Part shown: piece by piece, positions 7,829-18,600 of the stretch
Layout of the letters: every line of letters starts with the position of its first letter
Position numbering within the stretch: position 1 is the stretch's first letter
Assembly (NCBI RefSeq): GCF_027912455.1
Contig: NZ_CP115446.1
Span: 2,317,501-2,381,500 of the forward strand
DNA from: Aurantiacibacter sp. MUD61
GTDB taxonomy: Bacteria; Pseudomonadota; Alphaproteobacteria; Sphingomonadales; Sphingomonadaceae
Reading direction: 5' to 3'
DNA length: 64,000 nucleotides
Position numbers and translations under genes: made by a program
Notes under the pieces: model-generated
The model's database searches: none
What the model was told of the DNA's origin: nothing
Seen by the model: the letters and a program-made list of their open reading frames with translations, nothing else

Positions 7829-9898
7829 ATGCGCCCCGAAATCCTCAATCCCCTGTTTGCCGAGATCGAAACGCTCGATGGCGTCGGGCCGAAGCTGAAA
7901 AAGCCATTGGAACGGCTCGGCCTCGCGCGGGTGCGGGACGTGCTTTACCACCTGCCCGAACGCTTCGTTACGCGGCGAGCGGTGAAAGACCTCGATGAGG
8001 CTGGGGTGGGTGAGCAGATCGTCGTGCCGCTCACCGTGGTCGAGCATCGCAGTCCGCGCAATCCGGGGCGTGGGCCGTACCGCGTGCTGGCGCAGGATGT
8101 GCTTGGCAATATTTGCGCGCTGACCTATTTCGGGCGCGCCTCCTACACGGCGAAGAAACAGCTGCCGGTCGGCGAGACACGCTGGGTGGCGGGGCGGCTC
8201 GACCAGTTCGACCAGACTCTGCAGATCGTCCATCCCGACCACGTGGCGGAGAAAAGCGCCGATGCGATGGGCAAGATGGTGGAGCCGATCTATCGCCTTG
8301 CCGAAGGGCTGACCCAGCCGCGGATCGGTGGATTTGTCGAGCAGGCAATCGCCAAGGCTCCTGAAATGCCCGAATGGATCGAGCCCAAGACTTTCGAGCG
8401 CGAGGGCTGGCCGAACTGGCATGATGCGATTGCGCTGGCGCACAAGGGCGAGAACGGGAAAGCACGCGATCGGCTCGCCTATGATGAGCTGTTCGCCAAT
8501 GCCCTTGCGCTGATGCTGGTGCGGCAGAGCAACCGTGCGCGGCGCGGGCAGGCGCTGAAGGGTGACGGCTCTCTGCGAGACAGGCTGGAGCTGCCGTTCC
8601 CGCTTACGGGAGCCCAGCGCCGCTCGATCGACGAAATCACGGGAGACATGGCGCAGGCCAGCCCAATGCTTCGCCTGCTTCAGGGCGATGTCGGCGCTGG
8701 CAAGACTGTAGTGGCACTGGAAGCGATGCTCGCAGCGGTGGAGGCGGGGGCGCAGGCAGCCCTGCTCGCGCCGACCGAATTGCTCGCCCGCCAGCATTTC
8801 GAAACCCTGCGTGCGATGGCCAAGCCCACCGGCGTCGAAATCGCGCTGCTGACAGGGCGTGACAAGGGGAGGGCGCGCGAGAGTATCCTGATGGGCCTGC
8901 TCGACGGCAGCATCCAGATCGTCGTTGGTACCCATGCGATTTTTCAGGACACGGTGAGCTACAGGAACCTGGGTCTCGTCGTGATTGATGAGCAGCATCG
9001 TTTTGGCGTGTCCCAGCGCCTGATGCTGGCGCAGAAGGGCAAGGTGACACCGCATACGTTGGCGATGACGGCAACGCCGATCCCGCGCACGCTGGTGCTC
9101 GCCAATCACGGTGAAATGGAAGTCAGCCGCCTCGATGAACTTCCGCCCGGCAGGCAGGCTATCGACACACGCGTTCTGCCGCTCGACAGGATCGACGAGA
9201 TCGCCGCCGCCGTGGGTCGCCATGTCGAAAGCGGCCAGCAGGCCTATTGGGTGTGCCCGATGGTTCGCGACAGTGAAACCATGACGGACGATATCGCCGC
9301 TGCTGAAGCGCGCTACGCTGCATTGAAGGAGCGGTTTGGCGAGGATGTCGTGATGGTCCACGGCCAGCTCGCACCTGAATTGAAAGATGCCGGCATGGCG
9401 CGCTTTGCGAGCGGCGATGCGAGAATCCTTGTCGCGACCACGGTGATCGAGGTCGGCGTCGACGTGCCCAACGCCACGCTCATGGTGATCGAGCAGGCTG
9501 AGCGCTTCGGCCTTGCCCAGCTGCACCAGCTGCGCGGCCGGGTGGGGCGGGGCAGCGAGAAATCGACCTGCCTGCTCCTGCGCAGCAATGAACTCAGCGA
9601 GACCGGCAAGCAGCGCCTCGCCCTGATGCGCGAGAGCCAGGACGGTTTCCATCTCGCCGAGGAAGATCTGAAACTGCGCGGCGGCGGTGAACTGCTCGGC
9701 ACCAAGCAGTCCGGCGAAGAAGGCTTCCGCATCGCCAGCCTCGAACAGGTGACCAAGTATATCGACATGGCAAACGCCGATGCAAAATTGTTGGTCGAAC
9801 AGGAAGGCGGGCTTGAAAGCGCACGCGGGCAAGCGGCGAGGCTGGTTCTCTATTTGCTCGAACGCGATTGGGGTGTGCAGACATTGCGGTGCGGATGA
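7829..9898 (+). CDS. recG: ATP-dependent DNA helicase RecG
   Basis: RecG remodels stalled replication forks and branch-migrates Holliday junctions. The 689-residue protein has the N-terminal wedge domain (about residues 1-170, with the early LDGVGPKLKKPL helix-hairpin), then helicase motifs GDVGAGKT, DEQHRFG, TATPIPRT and the C-terminal QLHQLRGRVGRG. The length matches the family. It is the only plus-strand gene in this repair cluster, divergent from sdhE. Confidence 0.97.
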   Translation: MRPEILNPLFAEIETLDGVGPKLKKPLERLGLARVRDVLYHLPERFVTRRAVKDLDEAGVGEQIVVPLTVVEHRSPRNPGRGPYRVLAQDVLGNICALTYFGRASYTAKKQLPVGETRWVAGRLDQFDQTLQIVHPDHVAEKSADAMGKMVEPIYRLAEGLTQPRIGGFVEQAIAKAPEMPEWIEPKTFEREGWPNWHDAIALAHKGENGKARDRLAYDELFANALALMLVRQSNRARRGQALKGDGSLRDRLELPFPLTGAQRRSIDEITGDMAQASPMLRLLQGDVGAGKTVVALEAMLAAVEAGAQAALLAPTELLARQHFETLRAMAKPTGVEIALLTGRDKGRARESILMGLLDGSIQIVVGTHAIFQDTVSYRNLGLVVIDEQHRFGVSQRLMLAQKGKVTPHTLAMTATPIPRTLVLANHGEMEVSRLDELPPGRQAIDTRVLPLDRIDEIAAAVGRHVESGQQAYWVCPMVRDSETMTDDIAAAEARYAALKERFGEDVVMVHGQLAPELKDAGMARFASGDARILVATTVIEVGVDVPNATLMVIEQAERFGLAQLHQLRGRVGRGSEKSTCLLLRSNELSETGKQRLALMRESQDGFHLAEEDLKLRGGGELLGTKQSGEEGFRIASLEQVTKYIDMANADAKLLVEQEGGLESARGQAARLVLYLLERDWGVQTLRCG

Positions 9899-9970
9899 TG
9901 GCCCCAGTTTTGAGCCTTACGCACGCTGTGGTATCAGAACGCTTTCGGGCATTTGCATTGGGGGGAATGC

Positions 9971-10669
9971 ATGAACGATATCAGGCTATTCGCACCGGAT
10001 CCGATCGATTTTTCTGATCCTTCGCCTTACAGCTTGCTGGAATATCAGGGTCACATCATAATCGGTGTGATCTGGTTTGTCGCAGCGATTGTCGCCTTCT
10101 TTGCGCGCAAGGGAAGCACGCTGCACATTCGTGCAGGGCAGATTTGTATTGTCGGCGTATTCATTGTCGCGATAACCGCGATCATTATGCTTGTGGCTGA
10201 GTTTGTTCCTCCGCTCGCTCTTAATGCTATCACTTCCAGCTATGCTGTGGCGACTGCCTGGCTCGCGCTGCAACCGGCGAGCGGGCGCGTGCGCGGGGCC
10301 GAGTATGCGCTGACGGCGTTTGAAATCGCTGCGGTCGGTATTTTCATCCTGGCCTCCCTTCCAAATGTGCTGTCAGGCGTCGTCCCGATAATCGGCCCGG
10401 GGATCGTGCTGCTCGTGCCACTCATCCTGCTGGCTGGAGACATCAATTGGTACCTGAAGCCAGACCAGCGCAAGCGCCTGCGCATTGCGCGGCATCTGGC
10501 GCGAATGGTTTGGGCCTTTGTAATCGTGCTTCGCGCGCCGCTGGTGGAATTTGAAACCGCCGGGTTCTACGATCTGCCCGATCCGTTGCTCGTCGCTGGG
10601 CCAGTGCTGCTCGGTGTTGTGATGCTGCTTTACTTCCGCAATAAATACCCGGCACGCGCGCCCACCTGA
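9971..10669 (+). CDS. DUF2306-like integral membrane protein
   Basis: A 232-residue protein with six to seven hydrophobic segments, roughly at residues 27-45, 60-82, 85-105, 115-140, 142-160, 175-195 and 205-225. The LHIRAGQI segment after the first helix resembles the HRxxGR motif of DUF2306 proteins, whose function is not established. The ATG at 9971 is chosen because GGGGGAA stands directly before it. No operon partner is evident. Confidence 0.7.
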   Translation: MNDIRLFAPDPIDFSDPSPYSLLEYQGHIIIGVIWFVAAIVAFFARKGSTLHIRAGQICIVGVFIVAITAIIMLVAEFVPPLALNAITSSYAVATAWLALQPASGRVRGAEYALTAFEIAAVGIFILASLPNVLSGVVPIIGPGIVLLVPLILLAGDINWYLKPDQRKRLRIARHLARMVWAFVIVLRAPLVEFETAGFYDLPDPLLVAGPVLLGVVMLLYFRNKYPARAPT

Positions 10670-10733
10670 TCGCTTGCGTTCACCGCCCACAAGCCTAGTC
10701 TCTCGCGAAACCAATTTTTCGGGAGACCCCACA

Positions 10734-12503
10734 ATGACCCGCACATTCCTCGCCACCACTGCAATCGCTTTGGCTGTAGCTATGCCGCAGGCTGCTTTCT
10801 CTCAGGATGCGGAGGCGCAATTCGTCCAGCTGCGCGAGGATGTGTGGCAGAATGCCCTCGACCAGTCGCCATGGCTTTCCGAAGGTGTGGGGGACCGGCG
10901 CAATGATGGGTCGTTGGGCGACCCCTCTATGGACGGCTACGACAGATCGCTGATGCAGACGCGCGAATTCAACGTGCGATTGCAATCGATCGATGTCGAC
11001 ATGCTGCCGGAAAATCTGCGCATCGATTACGCCCTGCTGGCGCGCAGCTTCAACGATCAGCTCGAAGCGGCCGAGCACGATCACAGCCGCTACATCACTT
11101 TCACCAATCGCGGTGGCCCCCAAAGCGCGATCGCGAGCCTGCCGTATTCAAGCCCGCTTTTCACCGCCGCTGATTATGATAGCTATCTGACCCGGTTGGA
11201 AAGCTTTCCCGATTACATTCAGGCCTTTATCGATCGGAGCGAAGGCGCAATCGAGCGTGGCCTGACGCAGCCTTGCGAGCCAATGCAAGGGTATGAGAAC
11301 TCGATCAGCGGCTTCATCACCGACAGCCCTGAGGAATCGGTCTGGTGGCAGGCTTTCGACGAACGTCCGGCCACTATTTCGGAAGAGGACTGGGCAGCTA
11401 TCGAGGATCGTGGACGAACCGCCATCACCGAAGGCGCTTTCGCCGGTCTCCAGGCCTTCCGCGACTATTATGTGCAGGATTTCGCTCCGGCATGCCGCGC
11501 CGATGAGGCACCGGGTATCGGCGGGACGCCTGGCGGTGAGGCATATTACGCCTATCGCGTGCGCAGCTTCACAACTACCGACATGACGCCGCAGCAGGTG
11601 CACGATCTTGGTCTCTCAGAAGTCGCGCGCATTCGGGCCGAGATGGAGGCCGTCGCGGCCGAAGGTGGCTTCGACACGCGCGAAGCCTTTATCGAGCATC
11701 TGCGCACCGACCCGCAATATTATCCCGAAGATGAAGAGAGCTATCTCGAATATACGCGCGCGCTCGCCAAGGAAATCGACGGGTGGATGCCGCGCCTGTT
11801 CGGCCGCCTGCCTCGCCTGCCATATTCGGTTGAGCCGATCCCCGCAGCTGTCGCTCCCGGCAATACCACCGCCTATTACGAGCGCGGATCGATGGCCACC
11901 GGGCAACCCGGCATCTATCGCCTGAACCTGACCGAACTCGATCAGCGCCCGCTGTGGGAATTGCCCGCGCTTGGCGTTCACGAGGCGGTGCCGGGGCATC
12001 ATCATCAGATCGCGCTGCAGCAGGAACTCGACATGCATCCGCTGCGTGCCAACGGCAGCTTCTTCACGGCTTTTGTGGAAGGATGGGGCCTCTATTCCGA
12101 ACGGCTCGGCATCGAGATGGGCCTTTACGATACGCCAGCCAAGGAAATGGGGCGTCTGAGCTATGAAATGTGGCGCGCGACCCGTCTGGTCGTCGATACC
12201 GGTATTCATGCGATGGGCTGGACCCGCGACGAAGCGGTTGCCTACATGCTGGACAATACCGCGCTTTCAGAAGGCAATATCAACGCCGAGGTCAATCGCT
12301 ACATCACCTGGCCGGGGCAGGCGGTTGCCTACAAGATCGGCGAGCTTAAAATTCGCGAATTGCGAACCCGTGCAGAGGAGGCGCTGGGGGCCGATTTCGA
12401 CCTGCGCGACTTCCATGACACGGTGCTCGAAAACGGTGCAGTTCCGCTGAACGTGCTGGAAGCGCATGTCGATGCGTGGATTGCGAGGGAACTGGCCGAA
12501 TAG
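10734..12503 (+). CDS. Secreted DUF885 family protein, putative zinc peptidase
   Basis: A 589-residue protein with a signal peptide (about residues 1-23, ending AFSQ) and a ribosome site GGGAGA. The motif [10 protein letters not shown] and the later [10 protein letters not shown] segment are the signature of the DUF885 family, which has a thermolysin/carboxypeptidase-like metal-binding pattern. A periplasmic peptidase or amidase role is inferred; the substrate is unknown. The gene is monocistronic, with a terminator just behind it. Confidence 0.85.
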   Translation: MTRTFLATTAIALAVAMPQAAFSQDAEAQFVQLREDVWQNALDQSPWLSEGVGDRRNDGSLGDPSMDGYDRSLMQTREFNVRLQSIDVDMLPENLRIDYALLARSFNDQLEAAEHDHSRYITFTNRGGPQSAIASLPYSSPLFTAADYDSYLTRLESFPDYIQAFIDRSEGAIERGLTQPCEPMQGYENSISGFITDSPEESVWWQAFDERPATISEEDWAAIEDRGRTAITEGAFAGLQAFRDYYVQDFAPACRADEAPGIGGTPGGEAYYAYRVRSFTTTDMTPQQVHDLGLSEVARIRAEMEAVAAEGGFDTREAFIEHLRTDPQYYPEDEESYLEYTRALAKEIDGWMPRLFGRLPRLPYSVEPIPAAVAPGNTTAYYERGSMATGQPGIYRLNLTELDQRPLWELPALGVHEAVPGHHHQIALQQELDMHPLRANGSFFTAFVEGWGLYSERLGIEMGLYDTPAKEMGRLSYEMWRATRLVVDTGIHAMGWTRDEAVAYMLDNTALSEGNINAEVNRYITWPGQAVAYKIGELKIRELRTRAEEALGADFDLRDFHDTVLENGAVPLNVLEAHVDAWIARELAE

Positions 12504-12532
12504 GCTTTCCTACAAAACTATGGATACAAGAT

Positions 12533-12565
12533 GAGGCGGGGATGATTTCCTCGCCTCGACTTTTT
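12533..12565 (+). terminator. Rho-independent terminator after the DUF885 gene
   Basis: GAGGCGGGGA (12533-12542) pairs with TCCTCGCCTC (12548-12557), including one G-U pair, followed by GAC and five T residues at 12561-12565. It starts 30 nt after the stop codon. Confidence 0.8.
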
Positions 12566-12616
12566 CTGCAGCGCCAGATGTTTAGAGGCCATTCGTGGGC
12601 ACGGGAGTTTTTGCTC

Positions 12617-12643
12617 CAGAACACTGTCACACCTGTCACACCC
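12617..12643 (+). promoter_or_regulatory. Copy 1 of a 27-bp element upstream of lolC
   Basis: The 27-bp stretch contains two direct TGTCACACC units back to back after CAGAACAC. It is identical to 54087-54113 on the other strand. The element lies 122 nt upstream of the lolC start. A TTTTGC hexamer two bases further upstream is also shared by the two copies. A role in promoter or operator function is inferred only from position and conservation. Confidence 0.6.
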
Positions 12644-12765
12644 TCGCTGCTTCGGCGCGCGAGAATCGGGGGTGAACGCGCCTTTTGGGCTTGCGATCAC
12701 GCTTCATCGCAGCGAAAGGAGGGCGCACCTAGTGCAGCCATGAACCAATCCGGAAAACCGCTCTC

Positions 12766-14007
12766 GTGATCCTCACTCCCTTCGAATGGTCCATCGCCAA
12801 ACGCTACATGCTGCCCGGGCGCAGCGAAGCCGTGATTGCGCTGGTGGCCGGTATCTCGATCACCGTGGTCGCACTCTCGGTCGCCATGCTCGTGATCGTC
12901 ATGAGCGTGATGAACGGCTTTCGCGGTGAGCTGATCGACCGCATCACCAATCTGAACGGCCATGCCGTGGTGCAGGCCTACGGCGGCAGGCTGGAGAATT
13001 GGGAAGAGGTGCTCGCCGAGATCGAGTCCGCCGAGGGTGTGACGGCCGCGTCTCCGCTGATCGAACAGCCGCTGCTCGCCACCTATAACGGCCGCGCAGA
13101 AGCGGTGTTCGTTCGCGGGAATACGGCTGAGGATATCGACCGCTATCAGGACAAGATGGTGGCGGGTGATCTCAGCACTATCACGCCTGGCGAGAAAAAT
13201 GTCGCCATCGGTGCGGCCTTGCAGCAGAACCTCGGCATTCGCCTGGGGGATACGATCACGATTATCAACCCGCAGGGACGCACGACGCCCTTCGGCACCG
13301 TCCCGCGCCAGGTCGGCTACACGGTCACTGCGGTGTTCTCCGTCGGCCTCATCGACTTTGACGAGCGCTTCGTGGTGATGCCGATCCCGACGGCGCAAAC
13401 GCTCACCATGACGGGTGAATCCATCAGCATGATCGAAGTTCAGGTGGAGGATCCGGAGCGGGTGAACGAGATACTCGAGCCCGTCGCGCGCAAGCTCGAT
13501 GGCCGGGCTGTCGTCACCAGCTGGCAGAGCATGAACGCATCGCTGTTCGAGGCATTGCAGGTGGAGCGCGTCGCCATGTTCTTCGCCCTTTCCATCATCG
13601 TGCTGGTGGCCGCGTTCAACATCCTCTCCTCACTGGTGATGCTGGTGCGCAGCAAGACCCGCGATATCGCCATCGTCCGCACAATGGGAGCAACGCGCCG
13701 GAGCCTGATGAAGATCTTCGTCACCACCGGCTCGGTTGTCGGGCTTGTCGGCACGCTGACCGGACTTGCGCTGGGCTTCCTTGTGCTGTTCTTCCGCGGC
13801 CCCATTGTCACCGGGCTCAGCACCGCATTCGGCGTCGAGCTGTGGGACCCTCAGGTCCGCTTCCTTACCGAATTGCCATCGCGCACCGATCCGGTGGAAG
13901 TGCTGGCGATTGCCGGAATGGCGCTGGGTCTCAGCTTCCTCGCGACGCTGTATCCCGCCTATCGCGCCTCCAATACCGATCCTGTCGAGGTCCTGCGCTA
14001 TGAGTAG
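12766..14007 (+). CDS. lolC: Lipoprotein-releasing ABC transporter permease LolC/LolE
   Basis: Inner-membrane permease that extracts outer-membrane lipoproteins for LolA. The 413-residue protein has one N-terminal membrane helix (about 22-45), a large periplasmic domain and three C-terminal helices (about 270-290, 320-345, 370-400), as expected for the MacB/FtsX fold. The start is a GTG at 12766; a weak GGAAAA lies before it. Only one permease gene is next to lolD, so the complex may be a homodimer of a LolC/E (LolF-like) subunit; this is inference. It overlaps lolD by 8 bp. Confidence 0.92.
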   Translation: MILTPFEWSIAKRYMLPGRSEAVIALVAGISITVVALSVAMLVIVMSVMNGFRGELIDRITNLNGHAVVQAYGGRLENWEEVLAEIESAEGVTAASPLIEQPLLATYNGRAEAVFVRGNTAEDIDRYQDKMVAGDLSTITPGEKNVAIGAALQQNLGIRLGDTITIINPQGRTTPFGTVPRQVGYTVTAVFSVGLIDFDERFVVMPIPTAQTLTMTGESISMIEVQVEDPERVNEILEPVARKLDGRAVVTSWQSMNASLFEALQVERVAMFFALSIIVLVAAFNILSSLVMLVRSKTRDIAIVRTMGATRRSLMKIFVTTGSVVGLVGTLTGLALGFLVLFFRGPIVTGLSTAFGVELWDPQVRFLTELPSRTDPVEVLAIAGMALGLSFLATLYPAYRASNTDPVEVLRYE

Positions 14008-14674
14008 TCCGGTCGTCCGCCTTGCCGGCCTCGCCCGCAGTTTCGAGCAGGGTGATGTCACCATCGAAGTGCTGCGCGGCGTAAACATGGAGATAGCGCC
14101 CGGAGAGATCGTGGCGCTGCTCGGTCCGTCGGGGTCGGGCAAGTCCACTCTGCTGCAAGCGGTCGGCCTGCTCGAAGGCGGGTTCGAAGGCACCATCGAA
14201 ATCGCCGGACAGGACGCGAGCGCGCTCAACTCTGCTGAGCGCACGACTCTGCGCCGCGATCATCTGGGCTTCGTCTACCAGTTCCATCACCTGCTGCCGG
14301 ATTTCACCGCGATGGAGAATGTGATCCTGCCGCAGCTCCTGCTCAACGTGTCGCGCGCCGATGCGAAGGTGCGGGCGGAGCATCTGCTCGGCGCGCTTGG
14401 CCTATCGCATCGCCTCGAACACCGCCCGAGCAAGCTGTCCGGCGGTGAACAGCAACGTGTGGCGGTGGCCCGCGCGCTCGCCAACAAGCCACAACTCGTT
14501 CTGGCTGATGAGCCTACCGGCAATCTCGACGAGAAGACCTCGGAGCGGGTGTTGGGCGAGTTCCTCGAGCTGGTGCGCGGGCAGGGCAGCGCGGCGCTTG
14601 TCGCAACGCATAACGAACGTCTGGCCGCCCGCATGGACCGCGTGGTACGCCTGCATGAGGGACGGATAGAATAG
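14000..14674 (+). CDS. lolD: Lipoprotein-releasing ABC transporter ATPase LolD
   Basis: ATPase subunit that powers LolC/E. The 224-residue protein has Walker [10 protein letters not shown] (about residues 41-49), Q-loop at [10 protein letters not shown], the signature [10 protein letters not shown], Walker [13 protein letters not shown] and the switch His in ATHNE. GLARSF and [13 protein letters not shown] are typical of LolD. The ATG at 14000 lies inside the last codons of lolC, giving an 8-bp overlap and likely translational coupling. Confidence 0.95.
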   Translation: MSSPVVRLAGLARSFEQGDVTIEVLRGVNMEIAPGEIVALLGPSGSGKSTLLQAVGLLEGGFEGTIEIAGQDASALNSAERTTLRRDHLGFVYQFHHLLPDFTAMENVILPQLLLNVSRADAKVRAEHLLGALGLSHRLEHRPSKLSGGEQQRVAVARALANKPQLVLADEPTGNLDEKTSERVLGEFLELVRGQGSAALVATHNERLAARMDRVVRLHEGRIE

Positions 14675-14685
14675 GGGAATTGCCG

Positions 14686-15222
14686 ATGGCTTTGCTGGCC
14701 ACATCGCTCGCTGCGCTCATGCTGTTGCAGGAGGGCGCGGCGGATTTGCCGATGCCCGCGGAGGCGGAACAGCCCGCAGCGCCGTGTTCGGGCGAGGAGT
14801 TCGCCGCTTTCGACTTCTGGGTCGGCGAGTGGACTGTCGCGCCCAATGGCACGGAAGCGCCCATAGCCTACAGCCGGATTGAGCGCGTCGCAGGCGGGTG
14901 CGCCATTCGCGAGACATGGATGCCCTTTCGCGGCGGCGACGGGGTGAGCCTTACCACCCTCGATCCGCGTACCAGCACGTGGCACCAGCTGTGGATCGGC
15001 AGCAATCCGCAGCGCATCACCTTCGAAGGCGGACCAGCCGGCGATGCGATGGTATTGAGCGGGTACTGGGGCACCGATGATGACGACGCGCCGCAGCTTG
15101 TCCGGATGACCTATGCGCCGCGCGAAGACGGGACCGTTCGCCAGCACGGCGAGATGAGCACCGATCATGGCGCGAGCTGGAGCGACAGCTTCGACCTCAT
15201 CTACAGCCCGCGCGAAGAGTAA
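14686..15222 (+). CDS. Hypothetical secreted DUF1579-like protein
   Basis: A 178-residue protein with a short hydrophobic N-terminus that is probably a signal peptide. The FDFWVGEWTV motif followed by repeated antiparallel strand segments (WHQLWIG, ITFEGG, LSGYWG, VRMTYAPREDGTVRQ) is like DUF1579 / lipocalin-like barrel proteins. The ligand is unknown. The ATG at 14686 has AGGGG eight bases before it; a TTG two codons upstream is less likely. It lies 11 bp after lolD and may be co-transcribed with it. Confidence 0.7.
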   Translation: MALLATSLAALMLLQEGAADLPMPAEAEQPAAPCSGEEFAAFDFWVGEWTVAPNGTEAPIAYSRIERVAGGCAIRETWMPFRGGDGVSLTTLDPRTSTWHQLWIGSNPQRITFEGGPAGDAMVLSGYWGTDDDDAPQLVRMTYAPREDGTVRQHGEMSTDHGASWSDSFDLIYSPREE

Positions 15223-15270
15223 CCAAAGCGCGCGCACCGGCGAAGGTACCGGTCAAAAGGAGATACTCGC

Positions 15271-15612
15271 ATGCTCGAGTCCATATCAGACTGGTTCCTC
15301 TCACTTGGCGCGACCTACGGGGTTAATCCGTGGATCTTCGGCGCAATCTACGTCGGCGCGATCCCCTTCTTTCTCGCCTCCGTCGGGTGGATCGTGAAGA
15401 ATGCACGGGCGGGCAAATCGACATTGCTGCCCACCATGCTGGCAGGCTTCTTCTTCGTATCCGCCTACCTCTACCTGGCGATCGTGGGGCAAAATATCCC
15501 GGTGTGGGTGTGGATCTTCCTCGCGGTGCTGGTGATCTACGGCGCGATTTCGCAAGTCCGCCAGACCCGCCGCAAGATTGCAGAGGCGCAGTTGGAAACG
15601 TCAGGCGAATAA
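15271..15612 (+). CDS. Small hypothetical membrane protein
   Basis: A 113-residue protein with three predicted membrane helices (about residues 20-40, 50-70 and 75-93) and a charged C-terminal tail. It has a strong AAGGAG ribosome site. I do not recognise a family. It sits between the DUF1579-like gene and dnaE. Confidence 0.7.
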   Translation: MLESISDWFLSLGATYGVNPWIFGAIYVGAIPFFLASVGWIVKNARAGKSTLLPTMLAGFFFVSAYLYLAIVGQNIPVWVWIFLAVLVIYGAISQVRQTRRKIAEAQLETSGE

Positions 15613-15673
15613 CCCACCGGCTTTTCCCCAGCGCAGGCTTTGCGAATCTGCGCGCGATCACCATAGTGAAAGC

Positions 15674-18600
15674 ATGGCCTACGCACCTTTCGTTCCGCTC
15701 CGTGTGATCTCGAGCTACTCGATGCTCGAGGGAGCGATTGACCCGAAGGCGCTGGCCAAACTGGCGAAAGAACGCGGTTTTCCCGCCATCGCCATTTGCG
15801 ATCGTAACGGGCTGTACGGCTCGACCATGTTCTCCGGCGCTTGCGTGGGCGAAGGTGTGCAGCCCATCATCGGAACCCTTCTCGGCGTGCGGCGTGGTGA
15901 GGGCGAACCCGTCGACTTCCTGCCGCTCTATGCGCAGGATGAAGATGGCTGGAACAACCTTTGCTATCTCGTCAGCCGCGCCCATCTGGACAGGCCGCTG
16001 GAGCTTGAACCCCATGTCACCTGGGAGGACTTCGCAGGTCACACCGCTGGGCTGATCGCTCTTACTGGGGCCAGTGGCGGAACGGTCACGCGGCTGCTGG
16101 CTGACGGGAAAGAACGCCGCGCCCATGAAGTGGCGGAGCGGCTGTCCGCCCTGTTCCCGGATCGACTCTATGTGGAACTGGCGCGGCGCGGTAATCCGAT
16201 CGAGGAAGCGGCGGAAGAGGGCTTGCTCAATCTCGCCTATGCGGAAAACCTGCCGCTGGTTGCGACCAATCCAGCCAACTTCGCCGAGCCGCATCAGCAC
16301 AGCGCGCACGACGCCATGCTGTGCATCGCCAATTCCTCACAGATCGACAGTGCGGACCGCCCGACATCCAATCCACAAGCCTATGTCAAATCCGCCGCGG
16401 CGATGGAGGAACTGTTCGCCGATCTGCCTGAAGCGACCGCCAACAGCCTCGTGATCGCCCAGCGCACCGCCTTCGCTCCGCCGCGCCGCGCGCCGATCCT
16501 GCCCAGCCTTGCAGGCGATCAGGAAGGCGAGGCGCGTATGCTGGAAGAGGATGCGAAGCGCGGTCTCGCCGCACGGCTTGAGCTCTATGACGAGCTCTCC
16601 GATGAAGAGCTGAAAGTCTATATGGAGCGCCTCGATTACGAGGTCGGCATCATCAAGAACATGGGCTTCCCCGGCTACTTCCTGATCGTTGCCGACTTCA
16701 TCAAATGGGCGAAATCGCAGGGGATACCGGTGGGGCCGGGGCGTGGCTCGGGTGCGGGTTCGCTCGTTGCCTGGGCGCTGACCATTACCGATCTCGATCC
16801 CATTCGCTTGGGCTTGCTGTTCGAACGGTTCCTCAACCCGGAACGCGTTTCCATGCCCGACTTCGATATCGACTTCTGCGAAACGCGTCGCGGCGAAGTC
16901 ATCCGTTATGTGCAGGAGCGATACGGTCACGACAAAGTCGCGCAGATCATCACCTTCGGTAAGCTGAAAGCGCGCGCCGTGCTGCGCGATACGGGCCGCA
17001 TTCTGCAAATGCCCTATGGGCAGGTGGACCGGCTCACCAAAATGGTGCCCAACCATCCGACCGATCCGTGGACTCTGCCCCGCGCCCTCAATGGCGTTGC
17101 CGAATTCAAGCGCGAATATGACAACGACAATGAGGTGAAGCGCCTCGTCGATCTGGCGATGCAATTGGAAGGCTTCCCACGCAATTCCTCCACCCACGCC
17201 GCCGGTGTTGTGATTGGAGACAGGCCGCTTAGCCAGCTTGTACCTCTGTTCCGCGATCCGCGCTCTGACATGCCGGTCACTCAGTTTGACATGAAACATG
17301 TCGAGGATACGGGTCTTGTGAAGTTCGACTTCCTCGGCCTGAAAACGCTCAGCGTGCTACGCAAGGCGGTGGACCTGCTTGGCAGACGCGGCATCACCGT
17401 CGATCTCGATACTCTGCCGTGGGACGATACTGGCGTATTCGATCTGCTCAAGCGCGGTGATACGGTCGGCGTGTTCCAACTTGAATCCGAAGGAATGCGG
17501 CGCACGCTGACAGCGGTGAAGCCGACGAAGTTCGAGGACATTATCGCGCTCGTCTCGCTCTACAGGCCGGGCCCGATGGACAACATCCCGCTGTTCGGCA
17601 AGCGCAAGGCGGGTGAGGCGCCGATCGAATACCCGCACGAAAAGCTCAAAGGCATTCTCGAAGAGACCTACGGCATTTTCGTCTATCAGGAGCAGGTGAT
17701 GCTCGCCGCGCAGATCCTCGCCGGATATTCGCTCGGCGATGCCGATTTGCTTCGCCGCGCCATGGGTAAGAAGAACCAGGCGGAAATGGACAAGCAGCGT
17801 GCGCGCTTCTGCGATGGCTGTCTGGAAGTGTCGGGCATCGAGAAAGCGGAAGCCAACGCGCTGTTCGACTTGATCGACAAATTCGCCGGATACGGTTTCA
17901 ACAAATCGCACGCCGCCGCCTACGCTTTGCTCAGCTACCAGACGGCGTGGCTAAAAACGCATTATCCCGAAGAGTTCTACGCTGCGTCCATGTGCTTCGA
18001 CATGCACCAGTCGGAGAAGCTGGCAGTGTTTGTCGATGATGCCCGGCGCAATGGCATCGACCTGCTTGGGCCTGACATAAATGCGTCGGAGGCCGAATTC
18101 GTGGTCGAGGAGACTGACGAGGGCTGGGCGGTGCGTTACGCGCTCGCAGGGATACGCAATGTCGGCGAGAGGGCGATGGAGCAGGTCTTTGCCGAGCGCA
18201 TGGCGCATGGACCATTCGAAAGCCTTGAGGATGTGTTCAAGCGTCTGCCCGCTGGCTCGATGAATCGGAAGCAGCTGGAAGGCCTTGCGGGCGCGGGAGC
18301 TTTCGACTCGCTGGAGCCGAACCGCGCCAAAGTGCTCGCCAATGCAGACATGCTGCTGGCGGTGGCTGATGCGGCGAACCGTGAAAAGGCGAGCGGTCAG
18401 GCTGCGCTTTTTGGCGGGCAGGATCACGCCGAACCATCACTCAAGCTGGCCGAGGCTGAACCATGGAGCCGTGGCGAGCAGATGGCTGTCGAACGCGACA
18501 CTTTCGGTTTCTATTTCGCCGCGCATCCGGTTGCGGAATTCAAGATGATCGCATCCGCGAATGGCGCGCGTAGCTACGCCTCGCTCATGGAAAGCGGCGC

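Noticed and set aside
7709..9832. Open minus-strand frame extending sdhE through recG
   Set aside because: sdhE has a strong ribosome site at its own ATG (7708); the extension is antisense to recG.
12740..12769. Nine-codon open frame ending at the lolC start, a possible leader peptide
   Set aside because: No ribosome site and no feature (such as repeated codons) that would support attenuation.
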